A stretch of DNA of 64,000 nt from Methanolacinia paynteri (GTDB lineage Archaea; Halobacteriota; Methanomicrobia; Methanomicrobiales; Methanomicrobiaceae), in assembly GCF_000784355.1 (NCBI RefSeq), contig NZ_KN360940.1:114551-178550 (forward strand). Direction: 5' to 3'. How positions within the stretch are numbered: the stretch's first letter is position 1; the number at the start of each line of letters is the position of its first letter. Position numbers and translations under genes: made by a program. The notes beneath the pieces were generated by a model, which saw only the letters and a list, made by a program, of their open reading frames with translations, ran no database searches and was not told the DNA's origin. Positions 53,042-61,963 of the stretch are shown here, piece by piece.

Positions 53042-53383
53042 ATGGTTTCTTCAGTATTGCAGGATCTCTCTGCCAAAAAAAAGATTTGGGTCGTAGTGCC
53101 CCTGGTCTCTTTTGCCGGCATCATTATCGGTTTTATCTTTAATGAAAATCCGGTTCTGGGATATCTCGGTGTTGCAGGATGCATCATATCTTCATTCATT
53201 CTCGGAGGAATGGCTTTCGTCAACGAGAAGAAAGATATCGTGGCTCTTCTTGCACCCTTGTACGCCGTCATAATATTCAATCCGTGGAGTGAATACAACA
53301 CCGGTTATTTGATGCAGATACTTTATTCCCTGACGATTTTGGTTGTAACCGTGAGGTTCGTATTGAGATTTCAATCTGAGTGA
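53042..53383 (+). CDS. Small integral membrane protein of unknown function
   Basis: 113 residues with about four hydrophobic segments (IWVVVPLVSFAGIIIGFIF, LGYLGVAGCIISSFILGGMAFV, IVALLAPLYAVIIF, MQILYSLTILVVTVRFVL). No conserved motif is recognised. It lies between the OB-fold membrane protein and fdhA2 on the same strand, 56 bp after the former. Function unknown. Confidence 0.65.
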   Translation: MVSSVLQDLSAKKKIWVVVPLVSFAGIIIGFIFNENPVLGYLGVAGCIISSFILGGMAFVNEKKDIVALLAPLYAVIIFNPWSEYNTGYLMQILYSLTILVVTVRFVLRFQSE

Positions 53384-53559
53384 CACTATTGCATATCAAA
53401 TAAGTAGTGCAGTAAAGCCGCGCAAATACAAATCACGGGGAATTTGGGGCTTAATTCTCTTTTTAAGTCACTACAATACAGTTCTGTTAATGATATTGAA
53501 TTTACAAACAAAAAATGTAAACTTGTTTAAAAATTGTCAAAATTATTAACAAAAGCTAA

Positions 53560-53647
53560 AAAATCGAAATTCATTCGATTTTCATAAGTTCATTTAACAA
53601 TGTTTATAAGCAATTTTTTTTCAAAACTCTATTGTAGAGAGGTACAA
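53560..53647 (+). promoter_or_regulatory. Promoter and inverted repeat upstream of the canonical fdhAB
   Basis: AAAATCGAA at 53560-53568 and TTCGATTTT at 53574-53582 form a perfect 9-bp inverted repeat, ~20 bp upstream of a TATA-like TTTATAAG at 53603-53610. GAGAGGT at ~53637-53643 is the ribosome site before ATG 53648. The repeat is placed as a TATA-proximal operator or activator site. Confidence 0.55.
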
Positions 53648-55708
53648 ATGACTATGGATTTCAAGTATGTCCCGACCACCTGCCCCTACTGTGGTACGGG
53701 ATGTTCATTCAACCTGGTAGTCGTTGACGGAAAAGTAGTAGGAACGGCCCCGTTCCAGCGCTCTCCCGTCAACGAGGGCAGGGTATGCCCGAAAGGGTCA
53801 TATGCCCATGAATTTGTAAATGCCCCGGACCGGCTTAAAACGCCTATGATCAAGAAAGACGGCAAATTTGTCGAAGCTTCCTGGGATGAGGCACTTGATC
53901 TCGTTGCTGAGAAATTTGCACAGTACAAGGGGGAGCAGTCATCTGTGATATGCTGTGCACGTGCATCCAACGAGGACAATTATGCACTCCAGAAGTTCGG
54001 GCGCTGTGTTATGCAGACTCCTAACATCGATCACTGTGCAAGGCTCTGCCATGCATCGACGGTTGCGGGACTCGCCCAGATCTTCGGATCGGGAGCTATG
54101 ACGAATTCGGTCTCGGATCTCGCCGATACGAACTGTGCGTTCATCATAGGCAGCAACAACTTCGAAGCCCACCCGCTTGCAGGACGCAGGCTGATGCAGG
54201 CAAAGAAGAAGGGAGCAAAGATTATCGTCTGCGATCCACGCAGAACTCCCACCGCCAAGCAGGCTCATCTTCACATCCAGCACTACTCCGGAACCGATAT
54301 CGCCCTCCTGAACGGTATGATGCAGTATATCATCCAGAACGGCTGGGAGAACAAGGACTTCATCGAGAAGAGAACCGTCGGGTATGAAGAGTTCAAGAAG
54401 AACGTCATGCAGGAGAAGTACAGCCTTGAGAACGTCTCGAAGATCACCGGCGTTCCGGTCGAAGACATAAAGACTGCATGCCAGTGGATACACGAAGCGG
54501 AGAAGACAACAGCAGTATACACGCTTGGTATCACACAGCACACCGTCGGCGTCGACAACGTCCGTTCTGTCGGTTTCCTCCAGATGCTCACAGGAAACAT
54601 GGGCAAACCCGGCACAGGTGTCAACCCTCTGAGAGGACAGAACAATGTCCAGGGCGCCTGTGATATGGGTGCACTCCCGAACGTATTTCCCGGTTACCAG
54701 AAGGTTACCGACGAGGCAGCCGTAAAGAAGTTCGAGGATGCATGGGGCTGCAAGATGCCGGCAAAGATCGGTCTTACGATCCCCGAAATGCTCGACACAT
54801 TCGCGGACGAACCCGAGAAGCTGAAATGCCTGTATCTTATGGGTGAGAACCCGATCATCTCAGATCCGGATATCGCACACGTCGACAAGGCACTGAAGAA
54901 CATCGAGTTCCTCGTTGTCCAGGATATCTTCCTGACAGAGACGGCAGAATACGCCGATGTCGTTCTTCCTGCGGTCTGCTATGCCGAAAAGGACGGCACG
55001 CAGACGAACACGGAGCGCCGCGTTCAGCGCTGGAGGAAGGCCCAGGACGGTCCCGGCGAGTCGAAGTATGACTGGCAGATCATCGCAGAGCTCGCCGCCA
55101 AGATGGGAATGGGCGACAAGTTCCCGTGGCAGAATGCATCCGAGGTCTTCGACGAAATGGCCGCACTTACGCCCCAGTACTGCGGTATGAACTACGAGCG
55201 TATCGAGAAGGAAGGTCTCCAGTGGCCCTGTCCGACATGCGACCACCCCGGAACCAAGGTTCTCCACTGCGAGACATTCAACGGCATGCCCGAAGGAAAG
55301 TCGGTATTCGCACCGATCGAACACAGGCCCCCGGCCGAGCAGACGGACGCCGATTACCCGTTCATCCTGACTACAGGAGCAACAATCTGGCACTGGCCGT
55401 CCGGAACGATGACACGCAGGAGCGAAAGTCTGAACAGGGACTGCCCGACAGGATGGATCGAGATAAACGAAGAGGATGCGGCAGAGATGGGCATCGAGAC
55501 CGGTGACATTGTCACTGCATACTCCCGCAGGGGAGAGGTCGACGTGCCTGCAAGAAAGACGCCGGATATCAAGAAGGGTGTCATGTTCATGCCGTTCCAC
55601 TTCTGGGAATGCAGGGCGAACTGGATTACCAACACACCGTATGACCCTGTCTCGAAGACACCGGAGTACAAGGCCTGTGCTATAAATGTTAAGAAGAAGG
55701 AGGCCTGA
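53648..55708 (+). CDS. fdhA: Formate dehydrogenase subunit alpha (F420-type), canonical copy
   Basis: 686 residues. 4Fe-4S ligands are C12, C15, C19 and C47. The active site DHCARLCHAS carries Cys at 134 (Cys rather than selenocysteine), with the partner His next to it. The molybdopterin contacts GTGVNPLRGQNNVQGACDMG, MGENPIISDPD and TNTERRVQRW are intact. It oxidises formate to CO2 with a Mo or W pterin and passes electrons to FdhB for F420 or heterodisulfide reductase. ATG 53648 has a ribosome site. An in-frame codon at 53600 lies before the TATA box and is not the start. Followed by fdhB with a 2-bp gap. Confidence 0.96.
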   Translation: MTMDFKYVPTTCPYCGTGCSFNLVVVDGKVVGTAPFQRSPVNEGRVCPKGSYAHEFVNAPDRLKTPMIKKDGKFVEASWDEALDLVAEKFAQYKGEQSSVICCARASNEDNYALQKFGRCVMQTPNIDHCARLCHASTVAGLAQIFGSGAMTNSVSDLADTNCAFIIGSNNFEAHPLAGRRLMQAKKKGAKIIVCDPRRTPTAKQAHLHIQHYSGTDIALLNGMMQYIIQNGWENKDFIEKRTVGYEEFKKNVMQEKYSLENVSKITGVPVEDIKTACQWIHEAEKTTAVYTLGITQHTVGVDNVRSVGFLQMLTGNMGKPGTGVNPLRGQNNVQGACDMGALPNVFPGYQKVTDEAAVKKFEDAWGCKMPAKIGLTIPEMLDTFADEPEKLKCLYLMGENPIISDPDIAHVDKALKNIEFLVVQDIFLTETAEYADVVLPAVCYAEKDGTQTNTERRVQRWRKAQDGPGESKYDWQIIAELAAKMGMGDKFPWQNASEVFDEMAALTPQYCGMNYERIEKEGLQWPCPTCDHPGTKVLHCETFNGMPEGKSVFAPIEHRPPAEQTDADYPFILTTGATIWHWPSGTMTRRSESLNRDCPTGWIEINEEDAAEMGIETGDIVTAYSRRGEVDVPARKTPDIKKGVMFMPFHFWECRANWITNTPYDPVSKTPEYKACAINVKKKEA

Positions 55709-55710
55709 AG

Positions 55711-56955
55711 ATGGCAGCAAAAGGCGATATGATATATGCATGGGCTTCAAACCCAGAATGCCTGAAGAGCGGCGAATGCGGAGGAGCGGTTACATCGCTC
55801 CTGAAGTACGCACTTGAAAGCAAGATGGTCGACGGTGTCCTTACAGTTGCAAAAGGTGTCGATCTCTACGATGCAAAGCCCGTGTTCATCACCGACCCCG
55901 AGGACATTGCAAAGGCGGCAGGTTCGCTTCACTGCGGAACTCTCCTCCTCCCGAAGCTCATAAAGAAGTACTTCAACGGTGCACGCGACATGAAGATCGC
56001 GATCACGCTCAAGGGCTGTGATGCAAAGGCGATGTACGAGCTTGCAAAGAGGCAGCAGATCAATCTCGACAATGTTATCATGATCGGTCTGAACTGCGGT
56101 GGATCGGTCGCCCCCGGTGTAGGACGAAGGATGATCGCAGAGAAGTACGACGTCGACCCCGACACCGTACACAAGGAAGAGATCGACAAAGGCAAGTTCA
56201 TCATCGAGTATGAAGGCGGCGAGAAGGGAATCTCGATCGACGAGCTCGAAGAGGAAGGATTTGGCCGTCGTTCCAACTGCCAGCGCTGTAAGACGAAAGT
56301 CCCCCGCCAGTGCGATCTTGCATGCGGTAACTGGGGAGTTATCGGGGACAAGGCCGGAAAGGCGACATTCGTCGAGATTTGCTCCGACAAGGGTGCGGAT
56401 CTTGTTACGAAAGCGAAGAGTGCAGGTGCAATCGAGACTGCAGCTCCGAACCCCGCGGGAATCGACATCCGTGCAAAGATCGAGAACTCGATGTATAAAC
56501 TCGCCGACAAGTCTAGGGCGAAGCAGTTCGGAGAGCTTGGAGAAGGCAAGGAGCGCCTGGACTATATCATGTCCGAGACCTCCCGCTGTATCAAGTGCTA
56601 CCAGTGTATAGAGAACTGCCCGATCTGCTACTGCGTGGAATGTTCGACCAGGAAGCCTCATCTTGTTCCGCCGGGACAGGTTCCGCCGCCCTTCATGTTC
56701 CACCTGATTCGCTACACACACATTGCCGACTCATGTATAAACTGCGGGCAGTGCGAAGAGCTCTGTGCGATGGATATCCCCAACGCTCTCTTCATGCACG
56801 CAATCCAGCTTGAGATGCAGGATATGTTCGGCTACGAACCTGGTGTCAACATGGATCTTCCTGTGCTTGCACTTGTTGAGGAGCCGGCCGAAAGGAAGCG
56901 CCTTAACGACACAGGTACCGACCAGATCTTCGACATCTTCGGGCAGAAAGAATAA
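55711..56955 (+). CDS. fdhB: F420-reducing formate dehydrogenase subunit beta, copy 2
   Basis: 414 residues, same length as copy 1. It shows GECGGAVTSLLKYAL, CDAKAMYELAKRQQINLDNV, CQRCKTKVPRQCDLACGNWG, CIKCYQCIENCPICYC and CINCGQCEELC. It is the partner of the catalytic FdhA 2 bp upstream and transfers electrons to coenzyme F420. The two fdhB genes are much more alike than the two fdhA genes, which means the pairs diverged mainly in the alpha subunit. Confidence 0.95.
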   Translation: MAAKGDMIYAWASNPECLKSGECGGAVTSLLKYALESKMVDGVLTVAKGVDLYDAKPVFITDPEDIAKAAGSLHCGTLLLPKLIKKYFNGARDMKIAITLKGCDAKAMYELAKRQQINLDNVIMIGLNCGGSVAPGVGRRMIAEKYDVDPDTVHKEEIDKGKFIIEYEGGEKGISIDELEEEGFGRRSNCQRCKTKVPRQCDLACGNWGVIGDKAGKATFVEICSDKGADLVTKAKSAGAIETAAPNPAGIDIRAKIENSMYKLADKSRAKQFGELGEGKERLDYIMSETSRCIKCYQCIENCPICYCVECSTRKPHLVPPGQVPPPFMFHLIRYTHIADSCINCGQCEELCAMDIPNALFMHAIQLEMQDMFGYEPGVNMDLPVLALVEEPAERKRLNDTGTDQIFDIFGQKE

Positions 56956-57489
56956 ACTAAATATAACTACCTGAAGATCCTCCACAACTTTTTCAGGTAA
57001 ACCTCAGAACACGAAAACTCAGGACAAAGGCTCATAATAAAGCGAAGGAGGAAAGGGAAACCACCTTCTCTTTTTTACCCAAATTTAGGATTGTTTTTTC
57101 TTTGAATTTTGTTTTGATTTTTGAAATTCTTGAATGGGGTGTTAAAACAGACGTTATACAAGGGAGGGGGAGGTATCCCCCTCCCTGTGACCCTCCCTCT
57201 CATGACGATAGGTCGCCGTCGGGATGGGCAAGCATCCCTCCGGCTCCAGGTCTTTTCCCGACTTGTTTTTTTAAATTCTTTGCGACTCAGATCACTGGTT
57301 CATAATTATGACTTTTTTCCCCGGCCGAGGTTACCCGAAAGGGTAGCGTCCAGGCCGGGCTATCGCGATAGCGCAAGCCCTGAGGTCAGGGCGTGTTCAC
57401 GGAGCGGATGCGGAGCGAACTGCGCAAAGGTTGCCTCCAGAAAAAAATCACCGAGTAAAAAATCTTGAATTGATAAAAAAGAATCCAAA
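56956..57489. other. Intergenic region holding terminators and hairpin cluster C
   Basis: TACCTGAA (56968-56975) pairs with TTCAGGTA (56992-56999), and a second GAAGG/CCTTC stem at ~57042-57066 is followed by T6, both as terminators of fdhAB. Hairpin cluster C follows from 57160. No gene is visible. Confidence 0.55.
57160..57421 (+). other. Hairpin cluster C, candidate structured RNA related to cluster B
   Basis: Stems: an 11-bp AGGGAGGGGGA/TCCCCCTCCCT (57161-57186); GGGATG-GGCAAG-CATCCC (57221-57238) extended by GCCG/CGGC (57215-57244); an outer CCCGGCC/GGCCGGG (57320-57359) enclosing TACCC-GAAA-GGGTA (57332-57345, a GNRA tetraloop); palindrome GCTATCGCGATAGC (57359-57372); and GCCCTGA/TCAGGGC (57377-57392). 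The GGGATG stem and its flank align with cluster B at 38827-38868. It lies between convergent fdhB2 and the ClC gene. Confidence 0.6.
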
Positions 57490-59277
57490 TTACTTATTCA
57501 TCCTCTTTGTATAAGCCCGCATGATATCAGTAGATGTAATGAATCCTTCCAGTTTCTCAGGATCGTTGTCGTCCACTACAGGAAGGTGGTGAATTGCGTT
57601 GGACATCATGACGGACAGGGCTTTTTCAAGAGAGGAACCGGCGTTGATGGTTATTAGTTCCTTAACCATGATCTCCCCGATCTCGACATCTTCTGAATTG
57701 TCCATCTCCTTCCGGATATTTCTCATGGTAACTATTCCCACGAGTTTTCCGTCTTCAATAACAGGAAAGCCCGTGTGGAGACTTTCGTCCATAATCTTAA
57801 TGACCTCTTTTGCCGAGTCCGACGGACTGATGCAGATTAGATCTTCCTTTTTAGTCATGGCCTCCCTTGCAGTGATGTCTTCAAGAATCTCGACATTGTA
57901 TTCGCCCCTGTGGGCACCGGATTGTGCCTTTGTCGGGACCTGCTCCCTGAATATCGTGCTGTCTCCGGTGAGTATGGTGGAGATCGCGACAGCACCCATC
58001 GCAGGAACAAGGAGCGAGAAGTCGCCGCTCATCTCGACTACCATTATCATCACCGCTATCGGTGCATTGGATATGCCGCCGAAGAGAGAGATCATTCCAA
58101 CAATCACGAATGCTGGAACCGTTGCAAGCGGTATGATCTCCGGGATAAAGAAATGGAACAGCATTCCCAGAGCCCCGCCGACTGCTCCCCCTATAACAAG
58201 TCCGGGGGCGAACACACCGCCGCTCCCGCCTGATCCTATTGTAAGCGATGTCGTAATGATTTTGATGAACGGCAGGAGGAGAAGCACGGTCAGGGGCAGC
58301 ATATTGTATACCGAAAGCTGGATGAAGCCGTAACCTGCACCGAGACCTCCGAGAGCCGCAATCATGGTATCATGGGAGATGTGTGCAAGTGCGATAACGA
58401 AAAGCCCGATAATTACTGCGCCCGCGAGCGGTTTGAAATGATTGGGGATATGATGTTTTGTAAAAAATCCTGAAAAAAGATCTTTTGTGGAATAGAATGT
58501 TTTGATATAGAGAAGGCCGAATGCAGAGCAAAACACTCCCAGAACAAGGAAGAACGGGATCTGTGTCACGTTCCACGAAATTTCGGCACCTGAAAATATC
58601 GGGTCGTATCCTTCGAAGTAACCGAATATCGAATAGCCTATTATCGAAGCAAGGAAAGCCGGAACGACCGCTTCAGATTCGAAATCACGGTAATAGAGAA
58701 TCTCTGCGGCGAGCAGTGCGCCGCCGAGCGGAGCCTTGAAGATCGTTGCGATTCCTGCACCTATACCGGTTGCGATCGCGATTCTTCTTTCGTGTTCGGA
58801 CAACTTGAAGACGTCGCTCATCACCGACCCGAATCCCGCGGAGATCTGTGCGGTCGGCCCTTCCCTGCCTGCACTTCCTCCGGTGGATATCGTAAGAATC
58901 GAAGAGACTGCCTTTACGATAACAACCCGGGGGCGGATTCTTCCTTCCTTGTGGAATGCACGTATTGCCGCATCCGTCCCGTGGCCTTCTGCTTCGGGTG
59001 CAAAAGTGTATACAAGAAGCCCGGAGAGAAGTGCACCGAAGGATATTACGGGAAGAATAAGCCAGATGTTGACAGGCGGAGTCCACCCGGCGATCTGGGC
59101 GGCGGTCTGGCCCTCCCTCGGGACTGTGTAATTGACAATCCAGTCCATGAAGAATAGTGAACCGTATTTAAGTCCCCAGAAGAAAAACAGGGCTCCGAAC
59201 CCGGAGATCAGGCCGATCATTATGCCGAGAAGCATAGTCTTTTTAAAATAGCTTGTATCCCCGGTGAAGTACCTCAT
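57490..59277 (-). CDS. ClC-family chloride channel/transporter with CBS domains
   Basis: 595 residues. It shows ~10-12 membrane helices with GGSAGREGPTAQISAG (the GREGP selectivity motif with the gating Glu, ~133-148) and TIGSGGSGGVFAPGLVIGG (the second selectivity loop). Two C-terminal CBS domains (EAMTKKEDLICISPSDSAKEVIKIM; IMVKELITINAGSSLEKALSVM) probably sense nucleotides. It may be a chloride/proton exchanger or channel in the membrane. Not obviously linked to its neighbours. Confidence 0.92.
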   Translation of the reverse strand: MRYFTGDTSYFKKTMLLGIMIGLISGFGALFFFWGLKYGSLFFMDWIVNYTVPREGQTAAQIAGWTPPVNIWLILPVISFGALLSGLLVYTFAPEAEGHGTDAAIRAFHKEGRIRPRVVIVKAVSSILTISTGGSAGREGPTAQISAGFGSVMSDVFKLSEHERRIAIATGIGAGIATIFKAPLGGALLAAEILYYRDFESEAVVPAFLASIIGYSIFGYFEGYDPIFSGAEISWNVTQIPFFLVLGVFCSAFGLLYIKTFYSTKDLFSGFFTKHHIPNHFKPLAGAVIIGLFVIALAHISHDTMIAALGGLGAGYGFIQLSVYNMLPLTVLLLLPFIKIITTSLTIGSGGSGGVFAPGLVIGGAVGGALGMLFHFFIPEIIPLATVPAFVIVGMISLFGGISNAPIAVMIMVVEMSGDFSLLVPAMGAVAISTILTGDSTIFREQVPTKAQSGAHRGEYNVEILEDITAREAMTKKEDLICISPSDSAKEVIKIMDESLHTGFPVIEDGKLVGIVTMRNIRKEMDNSEDVEIGEIMVKELITINAGSSLEKALSVMMSNAIHHLPVVDDNDPEKLEGFITSTDIMRAYTKRMNK

Positions 59278-59343
59278 TTTATATATTTTTGGGTGTGGAA
59301 ATGGTTTAAATTTTCTTTTTTACTTCGGAAAAATTTGCAGAAA

Positions 59344-60960
59344 TCAGAATCCGATTTTCTCCGGAGTGGGGGATTTGGGTGTTTTCTTATTAAGGGATGC
59401 TACATATGTTTCGAATTTGTGAATTTTGGTGCTGACCGGGAACGGGATCTTCGGCGAACTTATGATCGCCTCACCTGTATCGAGCGTCTGGATCTCGGTA
59501 TCCATCTCCGAGAGATCCTGTTTTGCACTCGCCGAGACTATCTGCCTGTCGTTTCTGTCTCCAAGCCCCATGATTACGAATGTATTGAGCTGGGCGAGCA
59601 CCTTGGGATCGATATTCTTCGGCTGCTGGGTGATAACACAAAGTCCGATACCGAATTTACGGCCCTCCATTGCACATTCTCTGAAGATCTGTGTTTTTCC
59701 CGCTCCGGACCCGAGGACTCTCTGTGCCTCCTCTATAGTAATGAGGACATTCTCTATATCGTCCGAACCCGTGTCCGTGAATTTCTCTTCGTTCTGGTGA
59801 ATTCTTAGAAGTTTTCTTGTGATTATCGAGAGTACGAGGAGCTCGCTCTGTTCGTTCATCCCGGGGATGTCGATCAGGACGACTTTCCTGTTGTGGAGTG
59901 CGGTGACTATTTCGTCAATTGCAGAGGTCCTTTGCTTCAGGAACTTCGAGTTTCTACTGACGAGAGATACTACTCTTCTCTGGATGACTTCAAGTGTGCT
60001 CGGGCTGAAGTTCCTGACTCTTGATGCCATATGGGTGTGGGGCCCTGTGTAAGTCTCGGGAACCTGCGGGTCGAACTCCGAGAAATCGGTATTCATGAAG
60101 AAGTCAATCAGATTTCCGCCGTCGAGATCGTCGAGGATCTCTACAAGCTCTCTTTGGGCCTGCGAATGTTCGTAGAGAAGGAAGAGATCGGACGCCCTGA
60201 AATCGTCGTAAGAGAGAGTAAGCCTGTTCAGGCTGTATCTTTTAATGTTCAGATCGCTTATCGTGAATACGGTCAGGCCGTCTCTTCCATTGCTGTAATT
60301 AAGAAGGCCCGTTACCTTATCGCCTGTCGAAGACCTTCCGCCGGCAACATATTCACCGTGGGGATCGACCATGAGCAGGCCGAATTTTCTCTCCTTCATG
60401 CAGGATGCACAGAAGGTCTTCATGAAGTTGCTCTTTCCCATTCCCGTTGTGGCGAAAACCCCCATGTGCTGCGGCAGGATTGAACTGTGCAGGGAGACAG
60501 GAACGTCCTTCAGGACTTCCTGCCCGGTTCGCATCATGCCTACCTCGATGTCGCCCATCACAGATTTCAGGAACCTGAAGTCCTCGTCGTCGGGCTTTGA
60601 GACTTCCGAGAACTTGGTCGGGATAGTTCTGGCCTTCCTGAAGGTTCCTTCTGATCCAATGCTCTTATCAATGCACCCGAGGGGTGTGGCTTCCGCGGTG
60701 ATGTATACGTCCTCGCCGAGATTGTAGAAGTGATTCGTGTGAGGCCTCGTGTCCCACTTGGAATCCGCGAAGTTGCTGTCATGAAGGAGGTCGGTTATCT
60801 TTGCAAAGAAGACGAGGTCCTTTTCGCTGTCCGTTATTTTGAGGATGTCGCCCACGAATATCATTTCATTGTGCGGAACAGTGAACCTGTAGGAGAGCAC
60901 GCTGTTTCCGACAAGCCTGTACTTGGAATAGTCGTTCGTTTCAATATCTTGCAAATTCAT
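59344..60960 (-). CDS. herA: HerA-type DNA translocase/helicase
   Basis: 538 residues. An N-terminal HAS-barrel (~1-110) is followed by a FtsK/HerA ATPase with Walker A ATTGMGKS (170-177), a Walker B region ENVLITIEEAQRVLG and RKFGIGLCVITQQPKNI. HerA forms a hexamer that with NurA resects DNA ends for homologous recombination. The start overlaps the end of nurA by 20 bp, and nurA overlaps rad50 by 4 bp, the conserved archaeal order mre11-rad50-nurA-herA read on the minus strand. Confidence 0.92.
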   Translation of the reverse strand: MNLQDIETNDYSKYRLVGNSVLSYRFTVPHNEMIFVGDILKITDSEKDLVFFAKITDLLHDSNFADSKWDTRPHTNHFYNLGEDVYITAEATPLGCIDKSIGSEGTFRKARTIPTKFSEVSKPDDEDFRFLKSVMGDIEVGMMRTGQEVLKDVPVSLHSSILPQHMGVFATTGMGKSNFMKTFCASCMKERKFGLLMVDPHGEYVAGGRSSTGDKVTGLLNYSNGRDGLTVFTISDLNIKRYSLNRLTLSYDDFRASDLFLLYEHSQAQRELVEILDDLDGGNLIDFFMNTDFSEFDPQVPETYTGPHTHMASRVRNFSPSTLEVIQRRVVSLVSRNSKFLKQRTSAIDEIVTALHNRKVVLIDIPGMNEQSELLVLSIITRKLLRIHQNEEKFTDTGSDDIENVLITIEEAQRVLGSGAGKTQIFRECAMEGRKFGIGLCVITQQPKNIDPKVLAQLNTFVIMGLGDRNDRQIVSASAKQDLSEMDTEIQTLDTGEAIISSPKIPFPVSTKIHKFETYVASLNKKTPKSPTPEKIGF

Positions 60961-61963
60961 CGTGAAGGTCTCCGAAGAGCTGGTTGTATCTTGTCCGGTC
61001 TATGCCGTTTTCGTCGATCCTGCCGATAACATCCTGCCTGATGATATCGGTTATCTCCTGCGTGATGCAGCATCCCCTGTGCGCCTCCATTAGAGGATAT
61101 GGGTAACCCGGGATTCTCCCGTCGCCTGAATACTCAGCACAGGCGGAAAGAGCCGCTTCTGCGTACGCATTGTCGGCGTATTTCGGGATTTCGGCCTTCA
61201 ATACGATCCCGGATGCGGGATGCAGCTTTATAATGTAGGTCTTGCCCCTGTGCCATTGTTCGTGCCTCTTCTGGTCGGTGATTCCTTTGGGAATCTCGAT
61301 AAACCACGGGGGTTTGATCCCGAATTCGGATGCCGCTGCATTTATTGCGATGTCGAGGGGAAATCCGTTCCATGTCAGTGAATTTCTCTTCGAAACAGAA
61401 ACAAGATAAATCCCCAAGTTTCCACAGTCTCGTACGATGTCCGCAAGGATAGGATTATGGCTGGCATGGCTGGTCCTGAGGCTTCCGTCAAGCAGCAGGC
61501 AGTCGCCGGGTTTCAGTTTTTCCAGCGTTTCCTTTGCAGTCCAGTATTCGAGAGTGTCCCTGAATACCGAGGCTGCTCTTGATGGGTCGTCGTCGATCGG
61601 ATTCTCAGGCTCAGTCCCGAAACATTCCATATAGAGACGCCTGTATTCATCAGAAGCATGGAGCTTTGAGATCCTTGGAAGCCTAAGGGGAGTCGTTTTT
61701 GTAAAGAGCCGTTCTCCTCCCCTGAATGCGACCGAGACTGCACGTATTGCAACGACTGAAAAGGAACCGGATTCAAGAATCATGGCATTGCTTCCGTCGA
61801 CTGCCGCAACGGTGGAATCAAACCTTTTTGCAGGGTTCCTGAAGTCTTCTGGATTTATCGGTGAATCGTCAATAATCCTCTTCAGGGGTTCGCCCGAGCA
61901 GATCCCGTTGATGTACCCGGCGACTGAGTCGAGATCGTCCCTGTATAGTTTGTTGTTCCTCAA
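60941..61963 (-). CDS. nurA: NurA 5'-3' nuclease
   Basis: 340 residues. The NurA RNase-H-like fold shows the first metal-binding Asp in AAVDGSNAM (D56), the strand DCLLLDGSLR (second acidic site), and a C-terminal AHRGCCITQEITDII block. It degrades the 5' strand at DNA breaks together with HerA after Mre11-Rad50 processing. Tight overlaps on both sides indicate one operon. Confidence 0.88.
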   Translation of the reverse strand: MRNNKLYRDDLDSVAGYINGICSGEPLKRIIDDSPINPEDFRNPAKRFDSTVAAVDGSNAMILESGSFSVVAIRAVSVAFRGGERLFTKTTPLRLPRISKLHASDEYRRLYMECFGTEPENPIDDDPSRAASVFRDTLEYWTAKETLEKLKPGDCLLLDGSLRTSHASHNPILADIVRDCGNLGIYLVSVSKRNSLTWNGFPLDIAINAAASEFGIKPPWFIEIPKGITDQKRHEQWHRGKTYIIKLHPASGIVLKAEIPKYADNAYAEAALSACAEYSGDGRIPGYPYPLMEAHRGCCITQEITDIIRQDVIGRIDENGIDRTRYNQLFGDLHDEFARY

